From Pseudomonadota bacterium (GTDB lineage: Bacteria; Pseudomonadota; Gammaproteobacteria; UBA5335), in contig JAJXTQ010000129.1 of NCBI GenBank assembly GCA_021783685.1, positions 1 through 6,180 on the forward strand: a DNA stretch of 6,180 nt. Direction: 5' to 3'. The position numbers and the translations under genes were made by a program. The notes under the pieces were generated by a model that saw only the letters and a list, made by a program, of their open reading frames with translations, was not told where the DNA came from and did no database searches. Shown here piece by piece: positions 1 through 5,324 of the stretch. Position 1 is the first letter of the stretch, and the number at the start of each line of letters is the position of its first letter.

Positions 1-379
1 GGTGGTCGATCCGGTCACGGGCGAGAAGCGCAAGCCCGACGAACGCTTCCTGCGCCAGGTGGAGGAGAAGATCAAGATCTCCGATTCGGGCAAGGAATCC
101 TTCCGCCAGGAAGTCGTGCGCAAGGCCATGGTGGCCTACAAGCAGGGCGACAAGTTCACCCTCGACAGCCACGCGCGCCTGCACGAGGCCATCGAACAGT
201 ATCTGTTCGAGGAACGCCGCGACGTGCTGCGCCTCGTCAGCTCCACCAGCCGCCCCGACGATGAGGCGCGCAAGAAGATCAGCGCCGTGCAGGAGCGGCT
301 GGTCCGGGAATACGGCTATGACGACTACAGCGCCGAAGAGGCCCTGAACTACGTCACCACGCTCTTGTCCCAGGAATGA
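1..379 (+). CDS. prkA: PrkA (YeaG) serine protein kinase, C-terminal fragment
   Basis: This is the last 125 codons of PrkA, cut by the window edge. The GTG at 2 is an internal valine codon, not a start. Full-length PrkA is about 640 residues, with an N-terminal AAA+ ATPase-like part and a C-terminal kinase-related domain; only the end of the latter is here. Recognisable C-terminal family features are DPVTGEKRKPDERF near the start, EEKIKIS followed by FRQEV, LHEAIEQYLFEERRDV in the middle, and the EYGYDDYSAEEALNYV tail. PrkA is a cytoplasmic serine kinase (or ATPase acting with kinase-like output) tied to starvation and, in Bacillus, to sporulation gene expression. It is followed by DUF444 and SpoVR genes, the standard partners, which supports the call strongly. 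The ATP-binding P-loop would lie upstream and cannot be checked here. Confidence 0.95.
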   Translation, partial: VVDPVTGEKRKPDERFLRQVEEKIKISDSGKESFRQEVVRKAMVAYKQGDKFTLDSHARLHEAIEQYLFEERRDVLRLVSSTSRPDDEARKKISAVQERLVREYGYDDYSAEEALNYVTTLLSQE

Positions 380-390
380 AAGGCCGAAGA

Positions 391-417
391 TGGCTTGCTT
401 CTTGAATGATTTTTGCT
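391..417 (+). promoter_or_regulatory. Overlapping sigma-54-like -24/-12 elements (speculative)
   Basis: Two candidate elements overlap in an AT-rich patch just after prkA. The first (391-406) has TGGC in the -24 position and TTGAA at -12, with correct spacing but A in place of the key C of the -12 GC. The second (402-417) has a perfect TTGCT at -12 but TTGA instead of TGGC at -24. Each misses one of the most conserved bases, so neither is convincing alone. In E. coli the yeaGH operon is known to be activated under nitrogen limitation through NtrC and sigma-54, but from a promoter upstream of yeaG, not inside the operon. A chance match in an AT-rich spacer is quite possible. Confidence 0.2.
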
Positions 418-438
418 GAGAGAGGACGGAAAGCACCG

Positions 439-454
439 GGGTCAGGACGGACCC
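439..454 (+). other. Small hairpin in the prkA-DUF444 spacer
   Basis: GGGTC (439-443) and GACCC (450-454) form a perfect 5-bp stem with a 6-nt loop. It lies about 20 nt before the larger GC hairpin. There is no U-tract, so it does not look like a terminator. It may simply be part of a structured leader for the downstream gene. Confidence 0.35.
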
Positions 455-475
455 ATATGCCAGACCTTGCCATCC

Positions 476-496
476 GCGCGGGCCCGGCGCCCGCGC
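476..496 (+). promoter_or_regulatory. GC hairpin just upstream of the DUF444 ribosome-binding site
   Basis: GCGCGGGC (476-483) and GCCCGCGC (489-496) form a perfect 8-bp, all-GC stem around the 5-nt loop CCGGC. The stem ends 4 nt before the Shine-Dalgarno GAGGGA (501-506) of the DUF444 gene. There is no following U-run, so intrinsic termination is unlikely. Possible roles are protecting the downstream mRNA after processing or tuning translation of the second gene relative to prkA. The structure is visible directly; the role is inferred. Confidence 0.5.
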
Positions 497-511
497 CAGT
501 GAGGGAGATCG

Positions 512-1660
512 ATGTCCGACCATCACGAACACCTTTGGTATGACCTGTTTTCACGCGGTGCGCGCGATTGGCTCCGCCACAACGCCAAGATCCGGTCATC
601 CGTCCGCGAGCAACTGCCCCGACTGATTGCGGAAGCCGACATCCTGTCCACGGACGCCAACCGCAAGGTGCGCATGCCCGTCCGTTTCCTGGAGCACTAC
701 CGCTTCAAGCTCAGCCAGGATCAGGAACAATCGGGCGTCGGTCAGGGCAAGGTCGCACCCGGCGACACCTTGGGCTCGCCTGCACCGCAACCGGGCAAGA
801 GCGACGAGTCCGGCGGGGGCAACGATCAGGGCGGCGTGGAATTCGTGGTCGAAATGAAAGTCGATGAAATCGTCGACTGGATCTGGGAGGAACTCAAGCT
901 GCCCGAACTCGAGCCGCGCGCCAGCAGCGTGCTGCAGGAAGAGGACTGGACCCGCGAGGGCTGGGACAAGCGCGGTGCCCGCGCCCGCCTCGACCGCCGC
1001 CGCACGATGAAGGAAGCCATCAAGCGCCGGGCGGTCCAGCCCGCGCCCGCCGCCCCCTTCAGCAACGAAGACCTGCGCTACCGCCAGCTTCGGAAACGCA
1101 CCCGTCCCAACACCCAGGCCGTGGTGCTGTTCGGTCTCGATGCCTCCAGTTCCATGGGCGAGCGCGAGCGCATGCTCGCCAAGACCTTCTTTTTCTGGGC
1201 GCTGCAGGGCATCCGCCGGCGCTACACCCAGCTCGAGACCGCTTTCATCGGGCACACCATCGAGGCGTGGGAGTTCAACGAGGAGCAGTTCTTCCAGGTC
1301 AGCGGTCAGGGCGGCACGGTGGCCTCCACCTGCTTCCACAAGGCGCTCGAAATCATCGAACAGCGCTACCCGCCAGCCCAGTACAACGTCTATTTCTTCT
1401 ATGCGTCCGACGGCGAGAACTTTCAGGACGATCACGACCGGGCGGTGGCGAGCCTGCGCCGCATCGCCGAGCAGGCGAACTTTTCGGGCTATGTCGAAGT
1501 CGCCAGCCCGAGCCCCATGCAGCGCTACCTCGAAACCTCGCGCGTCTTCGATGAAGCCATCACCGATCCCGAGCACGGCGCCCGCTTCTCCCTGTTCCAG
1601 CAGGAAGACGTCTGGGAAGCCATCCGGGCCTTTTTCGGTACCCAGTCCCAGGCGGCCTGA
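512..1660 (+). CDS. yeaH: DUF444 family VWA-domain protein (YeaH/YhbH)
   Basis: This 382-residue cytoplasmic protein is the usual partner of PrkA and SpoVR. The N-terminal part (1-70) carries the family stretch RKVRMPVRFLEHYRFKL. A Gly/Gln/Ser-rich linker (about 74-108, including GQGK and GGGNDQGG) follows, then an acidic helix ending in ELKLPELEP (127-135). The basic RRRTMKEAIKRRA segment (162-174) comes next, and EDLRY (186-190) leads into a von Willebrand A domain (about 200-375). The metal-ion (MIDAS) residues are visible: D210, S212 and S214 in DASSSMG, T269 in GGTVAS, and D300 in ASDGEN. The start at 512 is set by GAGGGA at 501-506. It lies 132 nt after prkA and 14 nt before spoVR. From memory it resembles Bacillus YhbH more than E. 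coli YeaH (428 residues): the shared blocks include the VGQGK-like linker, FFFW after the MIDAS loop and the short C-terminus. Its molecular role is not established; in E. coli it acts with YeaG in long-term nitrogen starvation. Confidence 0.94.
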   Translation: MSDHHEHLWYDLFSRGARDWLRHNAKIRSSVREQLPRLIAEADILSTDANRKVRMPVRFLEHYRFKLSQDQEQSGVGQGKVAPGDTLGSPAPQPGKSDESGGGNDQGGVEFVVEMKVDEIVDWIWEELKLPELEPRASSVLQEEDWTREGWDKRGARARLDRRRTMKEAIKRRAVQPAPAAPFSNEDLRYRQLRKRTRPNTQAVVLFGLDASSSMGERERMLAKTFFFWALQGIRRRYTQLETAFIGHTIEAWEFNEEQFFQVSGQGGTVASTCFHKALEIIEQRYPPAQYNVYFFYASDGENFQDDHDRAVASLRRIAEQANFSGYVEVASPSPMQRYLETSRVFDEAITDPEHGARFSLFQQEDVWEAIRAFFGTQSQAA

Positions 1661-1674
1661 ACCGCGAGGTTGTC

Positions 1675-3051
1675 ATGAGCTACCGTCCACTGAGCTACCA
1701 GCATGAAATCGAGGCCCTGGCGCAATCCTACGGGCTCGACTACTTCCCGGTGCAGTTCGAACAGGTGCCCCCCAGTTTCATGATGGAAATCGCAGTCTAC
1801 GGCCTGCCCGTGCGCATGCCGCACTGGTCGTTCGGCGTGCGCTACATCTACCAGCTCATCCAGCATCGCATGGGGCACTCGCACATCTTCGAGGTCGTGA
1901 TTCCGGGCAACCCGGGGCACGCCTACCTCGCCGATTCCAACCGCGAGACCGAAAACATCCTGGTCACGGCCCACGTCCTGGGCCATGCCGATTTCAGCAA
2001 GAACAACCTCCTGTTCCGCCGGGTGCAGGAGCAGGCGGGCTACCACATCGTCGAGCAGGCCGCGAACCACGCCCAGCGCATCACCCAGGCCATCGAAGCG
2101 CACGGCATGGACGCGGTGGAGCGGGTGCTGGACGCCGCGTTTGCACTGGAACAGCACATCGACACCCACCAGGATCTGCGCCGCCCGCTCTACGCCGAGC
2201 GCGCCGCGCCGAACCCGGCCAGCCGCCCCGCACCGCCCAAGGACCAATTTCGCGATCGTTTCGCCCACCTGCCCGGCAGCATCGCGCTGGCCGAACCCGC
2301 CGCCAAGGGCGTCGCGCTGCCGCCCCAGCCGGAAAGCGATCTGCTCTGGTTCATCGCCCACTACGCGCCGGATCTGGAAGGCTGGGAACGCGACATCCTG
2401 CTGGCCGTGCGCGAGGAATCGTTCTACTTCAAGCCCATCTTCGCCTGCCAGATCATGAACGAGGGCTGGGCCTCCTACTGGCATGCGCGGCTGCTGCGCG
2501 AGGCGCGCTTTCTCCCCGACGAGCTGTACGTCGATGCCATCAAGACCCACTCGGACGTGGTGCGTCCCTACGCCGGCGAAGCGCAGATCGCGCTGCAGGT
2601 GAACCCCTACCACCTCGGCTTCTGCCTGTGGGAGCACATCATCGAGCGGCATGGGCTCGACGCCGCCCGGCGCATCATGGCCACCGAAGACGATTTCGGC
2701 TTCATCCGCAACTATCTGGACGACGAACTGGCGCGGCGCCTGGGGCTGTTCGGCTTCACCACGCGGCGCCGCGGCCGCGAGGCGGTGGTGCACGCCTGGG
2801 ATCTCGATGCCCTCAAGGAAACCTTGCTGGCGCCCAAGTACCACTACGGCGCGCCGCATGTCCAGGTGACCGAAATGCGCCGCGACGGCACTCTCGTGCT
2901 GCAACAGGATCACACCCTCGATCAGCGCGGCCTCGACATGGAATCGGCGCGCAAGGTGCTGGAATACATCCACGGCATCTGGCGCCGCCCGGTGGTGCTC
3001 CACTCGATCACCGGCCAGGGCAAGGACGCGCGCATCGCCGTCGGCGAGTAA
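1675..3051 (+). CDS. spoVR: SpoVR-like family protein (YcgB)
   Basis: This 458-residue protein is close to the length of Bacillus SpoVR (about 470) and shorter than E. coli YcgB (about 510). Conserved family blocks are visible: HRMGHSHIFEVVIPGNPGHAYL (64-85, as separate short motifs), HVLGHADFSKNN (100-111), MNEGWASYWHARLL (261-274) and NPYHLGFCLWEHI (310-322). The histidines and acids in these blocks (H100, H104, E263, H270, H313) look like metal-ligand or catalytic candidates, but no enzymatic activity is established in what I know. Bacillus SpoVR affects spore cortex formation. In non-spore-formers the family goes with PrkA and DUF444 in stationary-phase stress. No signal peptide or membrane segment is seen, so it is probably cytoplasmic. 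A Pro/Ala-rich linker lies at about 177-190. The start follows the DUF444 stop by 14 nt with a weak GCGAGG (1664-1669), fitting co-transcription and possibly coupled translation. Confidence 0.95.
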   Translation: MSYRPLSYQHEIEALAQSYGLDYFPVQFEQVPPSFMMEIAVYGLPVRMPHWSFGVRYIYQLIQHRMGHSHIFEVVIPGNPGHAYLADSNRETENILVTAHVLGHADFSKNNLLFRRVQEQAGYHIVEQAANHAQRITQAIEAHGMDAVERVLDAAFALEQHIDTHQDLRRPLYAERAAPNPASRPAPPKDQFRDRFAHLPGSIALAEPAAKGVALPPQPESDLLWFIAHYAPDLEGWERDILLAVREESFYFKPIFACQIMNEGWASYWHARLLREARFLPDELYVDAIKTHSDVVRPYAGEAQIALQVNPYHLGFCLWEHIIERHGLDAARRIMATEDDFGFIRNYLDDELARRLGLFGFTTRRRGREAVVHAWDLDALKETLLAPKYHYGAPHVQVTEMRRDGTLVLQQDHTLDQRGLDMESARKVLEYIHGIWRRPVVLHSITGQGKDARIAVGE

Positions 3052-3068
3052 CCGGTCCCGCTGGGCTC

Positions 3069-3077
3069 TGCTATGCT
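3069..3077 (+). promoter_or_regulatory. Extended -10 promoter for the small membrane gene
   Basis: TG at 3069-3070, one base, then TATGCT (3072-3077) forms an extended -10 element 40 nt before the ATG at 3117. The -35 region at about 3049-3054 overlaps the spoVR stop and matches poorly, which is tolerable for extended -10 promoters. Transcription would start near 3084, giving a leader of about 33 nt that includes the strong Shine-Dalgarno. The -10 also sits in a small GCTA/TAGC palindrome (3070-3080), which may be coincidence. Confidence 0.4.
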
Positions 3078-3116
3078 AGCGGCCGATTTTCATTGACCGT
3101 CTCAAGGAAGGGACCC

Positions 3117-3395
3117 ATGCTGCAATCGCGCTCATTCTGGCTGGCCCAAGGCGCCGGCATCGTGCTGTTTCACCTCGTTGCCCTGTTTCTGCTGCTGACC
3201 GGCATGACCACGGGCCTGGCGGGCACCTTGGTCACGATCTGGGCGATCGTCCTGGTGATCCATGCGGGCGAACTCATCGCCGCCTTCGTCGCCCTGAAGG
3301 GGATGAACGTGCCGCCCCTGACCCTGATCGCCAAGACCCTCGTGTTCGGCTTCATCTGGTGGCTGCCGCGCCGTCTGGGCGTCTATCAGAGCTGA
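3117..3395 (+). CDS. Small three-helix inner-membrane protein, function unknown
   Basis: This 92-residue hydrophobic protein has three likely membrane helices: about 10-30, 35-60 and 66-83. The start at 3117 is chosen because AAGGAAGGGA (3104-3113) is a near-ideal Shine-Dalgarno at good spacing; the same frame stays open far upstream, but that part lies inside spoVR in another frame and is a shadow. The second helix contains VIHAGELIAAF with H49 and E52, followed by KGM (61-63) and a last helix TLVFGFIWWLP. The pattern of His, two residues, Glu, then a helix with Lys-Gly, then Thr and FG recalls the small TMEM254/DUF4499-like membrane proteins; this is a pattern impression only. The positive end (RR at 85-86) suggests a cytoplasmic C-terminus. 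It lies 65 nt after spoVR with its own putative promoter and converges on the Nudix gene. I do not recognise a specific function. Confidence 0.8.
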   Translation: MLQSRSFWLAQGAGIVLFHLVALFLLLTGMTTGLAGTLVTIWAIVLVIHAGELIAAFVALKGMNVPPLTLIAKTLVFGFIWWLPRRLGVYQS

Positions 3396-3419
3396 CTGCC
3401 GACGCTTGGTGCGCATCGA

Positions 3420-3449
3420 CCGGGGAACCGCTCCGGCTCAGCGTTCCGG
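3420..3449. terminator. Bulged hairpin between convergent genes (weak terminator candidate)
   Basis: CC (3420-3421), GGAA (3424-3427) and CGCT (3429-3432) can pair with AGCG (3440-3443), TTCC (3444-3447) and GG (3448-3449), leaving a 2-nt and a 1-nt bulge and a 7-nt loop. It lies between the small membrane gene and the Nudix gene and overlaps the last codons of the latter. No U-run follows on either strand, so it is at best a weak or factor-assisted terminator. Confidence 0.25.
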
Positions 3450-3977
3450 AAAGGCGACCAGCCCGGCCACGCTCGCCCGCATCAGCGCCGCCAGCGTCTT
3501 GCTGTCGGGAATCTCCCCGGCGCGAATCATGGTGGCCAGTTCGGCAGGGGTACGCCAATGCACTTCCAGGTGCTCGTCCTCATCCGGACGCGGCTGACCC
3601 GCCACCAGATCGCGGGCGCAGAACAGGTGGATGACCTCGTCGCAAAACGCCGGGCTCGGCCAGATCGGGCCGAGCGCATCCCAGCGGTGCGCCGCCAGCC
3701 CGGTTTCCTCGGCCAGTTCGCGCCGCGCCGTCGCCTCAGCGGCTTCATCGCCGTCGCGTTTGCCGGCCGGGATCTCCCACATCCAGGCGCCCATGATCGG
3801 CCGGAACTGACGCAACAGACACAGCCGGCCCGCATCGTCGATGGCGATCACCGCGGCCGCACCCGGATGCGCCACCCAGTCGAGCCGAACCGACTGTCCG
3901 TCCGGCAACGCAAAAGCGCGGGTGGCAAAGCGCAGAAAGCGTCCCTCGATCACGGGATTCGTGGATTCATCGGCCAT
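3438..3977 (-). CDS. Nudix hydrolase, ADP-ribose pyrophosphatase type
   Basis: This 179-residue cytoplasmic protein carries a complete Nudix box at residues 72-94: G72, E78, then R86-E87-L88, E90-E91 and G93-L94, with no key residue missing. These glutamates bind the Mg2+ ions used to hydrolyse nucleoside diphosphates linked to another moiety. Downstream, WPSPAFCDE (106-114) places a proline about 15 residues after the box, the signature of ADP-ribose pyrophosphatases (NudF/NUDT5-like). The probable reaction is ADP-ribose to AMP and ribose 5-phosphate, though a related nucleotide sugar cannot be excluded. An N-terminal beta region and the LRQFRP motif (55-60) also fit this subfamily. The start is supported by GGAG (complement of 3985-3988) 7 nt upstream. 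It is transcribed alone, divergent from the thioesterase-lrgAB operon and convergent with the small membrane gene. A link to NAD or ADP-ribose turnover is inferred. Confidence 0.93.
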   Translation of the reverse strand: MADESTNPVIEGRFLRFATRAFALPDGQSVRLDWVAHPGAAAVIAIDDAGRLCLLRQFRPIMGAWMWEIPAGKRDGDEAAEATARRELAEETGLAAHRWDALGPIWPSPAFCDEVIHLFCARDLVAGQPRPDEDEHLEVHWRTPAELATMIRAGEIPDSKTLAALMRASVAGLVAFPER

Positions 3978-4023
3978 CGCACAACTCCGCCGGGTGACGT
4001 GCTTTCATCGCAAGGGGTCCGCT

Positions 4024-4029
4024 CTTATA
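4024..4029 (-). promoter_or_regulatory. Putative -10 box for the Nudix gene (divergent)
   Basis: On the minus strand 4029-4024 reads TATAAG, five of six bases of the -10 consensus, about 47 nt before the Nudix ATG. It overlaps the plus-strand TATAAT through the palindromic core TTATAA. The -35 region is poor. If used, the leader would be about 40 nt and include the GGAG ribosome-binding site. Confidence 0.35.
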
Positions 4030-4031
4030 AT
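4026..4031 (+). promoter_or_regulatory. Consensus -10 box for the thioesterase-lrgAB operon
   Basis: TATAAT at 4026-4031 is a perfect sigma-70 -10 hexamer in an AT-rich island within otherwise GC-rich DNA. The best -35 candidate, CTTTCA at 4002-4007 with an 18-bp spacer, matches the consensus at only three positions, which would suit an activated or weak promoter. Transcription would begin near 4038, leaving a leader of about 29 nt. Confidence 0.55.
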
Positions 4032-4061
4032 TTTCATGATCACATTTCCTACCATGAAATT
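4029..4061. repeat. Inverted repeat, candidate operator
   Basis: The left arm AATTTTCATG (4029-4038) and right arm CATGAAATT (4053-4061) are inverted copies, differing by a single extra T, and are separated by 14 bp. The left arm overlaps the -10 boxes of both divergent promoters and the right arm ends 5 bp before the thioesterase start codon. The left arm lies mostly upstream of the expected plus-strand transcription start, so a DNA-binding site for a dimeric regulator fits better than an RNA hairpin. No regulator gene is visible in the window. Confidence 0.4.
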
Positions 4062-4066
4062 CAGCA

Positions 4067-4966
4067 ATGCTTGAAATCAGCCTGATCGAACGACGCTACG
4101 GCGCGGATGCCTGGGGACACCGTCTGGGCGTCCAACCGGTGGCCTGGGAAACGCCCGGCACCCGGCTGCGCGTCGAGTTGCCCTATCGCCCCACCAACAT
4201 GAACATGACGGGGCGCACCCACGGCGGCATCCTCGCCAGCTTCCTGCACGACGCCGCCAAGCTGCTGGTGGCCGGTCAGTCCGACAGCGAAAGCGCCGCG
4301 CTGCCGCAGACGCTCGACTTCCAGATCGCCTATCTCGCCGCGGGCGGACGCGAAACCCTGACCGCCGTGGCCGAGCTGTCCCGGCGCACGCGGGAGTTCA
4401 GCTTCGTGTTCGTCGAGGCGCGCAATGCGGCCGGTGAGGGCATCGCCCGCGCCCAGGTCCTGTTCCGCAACGCGCCCACCGGCGCCGCCGTCACCCATCC
4501 CAATCAGCCGCAGGACCCGTTCACGGCGCTGCTTGCGCCGTCGGACACGGCGCTGGCGCGTTTCGCGCCGATGGTCAAGCTGTTCAACCAGGCCATGGGC
4601 CGCGCTCACCCCGGCTGCAGCACCGAATGGATGGGCGACGGGCTGTGCCTGATGCGCCAGGCCGACATTCCCGATCATCGGGACTGGAACGGCGAGATCG
4701 CGCCGGGGCAGATCCTCACCCTGCTCGACAACACCGGCGGCGGCGCGGGTTGCTCGCTGGCCAGCGATCTGGGCATGGCCGTGACGCTCGGCATCCAGAC
4801 CGCCTTCTGCGAGCCGGCGGCGGGTGAGGCTCTCGCCGCCCATGCCGCGAGCCTGCGCCGCGAGGACGGGCTGACGCACAATCTGGTGCAGATCTTCGGG
4901 GCCGACAGTCTCCGGCTCAAGGCCTTCGGCACCATGACGCACCTGGTCCGGCCCAGCAAGCGCTAG
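4067..4966 (+). CDS. Tandem-hotdog acyl-CoA thioesterase-like protein
   Basis: This 299-residue cytoplasmic protein appears to contain two PaaI/4HBT-like hotdog domains, about 10-136 and 165-297. The first shows TGRTHGGILASFLHDAAKLL (48-67), the HGG-plus-hotdog-helix signature, followed by the usual strands (LDFQIAYLAAGG, TLTAVAELSRRTREFSFVFVEARN). The second shows APGQILTLLDNTGGGAG (212-228) and strands ending in FGTMTHLV. Double-hotdog proteins of this size hydrolyse acyl-CoA or acyl-ACP thioesters to free acids. In the first domain the position of the usual catalytic Asp appears to be H61, with D62 next to it. In the second the Asp (D221) is kept, but the HGG is replaced by APG. The substrate is unknown. 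The ATG at 4067 is the first possible start, since TGA lies in frame at 4055; no clear Shine-Dalgarno is seen. A seven-codon minigene at 4054-4074 (ATG to TGA) overlaps the start and could couple translation, but may be chance. It leads an operon with lrgA and lrgB. Confidence 0.82.
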   Translation: MLEISLIERRYGADAWGHRLGVQPVAWETPGTRLRVELPYRPTNMNMTGRTHGGILASFLHDAAKLLVAGQSDSESAALPQTLDFQIAYLAAGGRETLTAVAELSRRTREFSFVFVEARNAAGEGIARAQVLFRNAPTGAAVTHPNQPQDPFTALLAPSDTALARFAPMVKLFNQAMGRAHPGCSTEWMGDGLCLMRQADIPDHRDWNGEIAPGQILTLLDNTGGGAGCSLASDLGMAVTLGIQTAFCEPAAGEALAAHAASLRREDGLTHNLVQIFGADSLRLKAFGTMTHLVRPSKR

Positions 4967-4973
4967 CCGCCCG

Positions 4974-5324
4974 ATGGACGGCCTACGCGCGCTGATCACC
5001 CTGCTGGGCTACACCCTGGCGGGACAGGTGCTCGCCCACGTGAGCGGCTTGCCGATCCCCGGCCCGGTGGCGGGCATGGTGCTGCTGCTGGTCACGCTCA
5101 TGATCCGCGGGCGGGTCTCGGCGGAGCTGGAACGGGTCAGCGCGCTCACCCAGCGTCACCTGTCCCTGCTCTTCGTGCCGGCCGGGGTCGGCCTGATGAC
5201 CCATGCGGCCGCGCTGCGCGCCGAAGGCGCCGGACTCCTCGTCACCCTCACCGTCAGCACCCTGCTCGCCCTGGGGACGACCGCGCTCATCCTGCAGCGG
5301 CTGCGACGGGGAGAATCCACCTGA
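4974..5324 (+). CDS. lrgA: LrgA/CidA family membrane protein
   Basis: This 116-residue protein has four predicted membrane helices (about 4-24, 29-45, 60-80, 86-108), the usual size and layout of LrgA/CidA. Family motifs are GLPIPGPVAGMVLLL (25-39) and LSLLFVPAGVGLM (63-75). In Staphylococcus these were described as holin/antiholin-like controllers of lysis. Later work on relatives (Bacillus PftAB, plant PLGG1) shows small-carboxylate transport together with the LrgB partner. The start is 7 nt after the thioesterase stop, with no good Shine-Dalgarno, so translation is probably coupled to the upstream gene. The C-terminal tail (RLRRGEST) is positively charged and likely cytoplasmic. Its stop overlaps the lrgB start by one base. 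Confidence 0.93.
   Translation: MDGLRALITLLGYTLAGQVLAHVSGLPIPGPVAGMVLLLVTLMIRGRVSAELERVSALTQRHLSLLFVPAGVGLMTHAAALRAEGAGLLVTLTVSTLLALGTTALILQRLRRGEST

Noticed and set aside
596..1576. A 326-codon open frame on the minus strand opposite the DUF444 gene
   Set aside because: It is a codon-bias shadow; the plus-strand frame has an intact VWA metal site and good gene context.
1525..3003. A 492-codon open frame on the minus strand opposite spoVR
   Set aside because: It mirrors the spoVR coding frame in high-GC DNA, where antisense frames stay open by codon bias. The plus strand has clear SpoVR motifs, and the antisense protein shows no recognisable domain.
3070..3080. GCTA/TAGC mini-palindrome as a terminator for spoVR
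   Set aside because: It has only four base pairs with a 3-nt loop and no adjoining U-run. The short T stretch (3087-3090) is too far away.
2628..3116. An upstream extension of the small membrane protein frame into spoVR
   Set aside because: The extension overlaps spoVR in a different frame and reads as an Arg/Ala/Pro/Gly-rich shadow. The strong Shine-Dalgarno at 3104-3113 fixes the start at 3117.
3558..4085. A plus-strand frame through the Nudix gene and the divergent spacer
   Set aside because: The minus strand has a full Nudix box and a ribosome-binding site. The plus frame has no start signal and runs across a likely promoter region.
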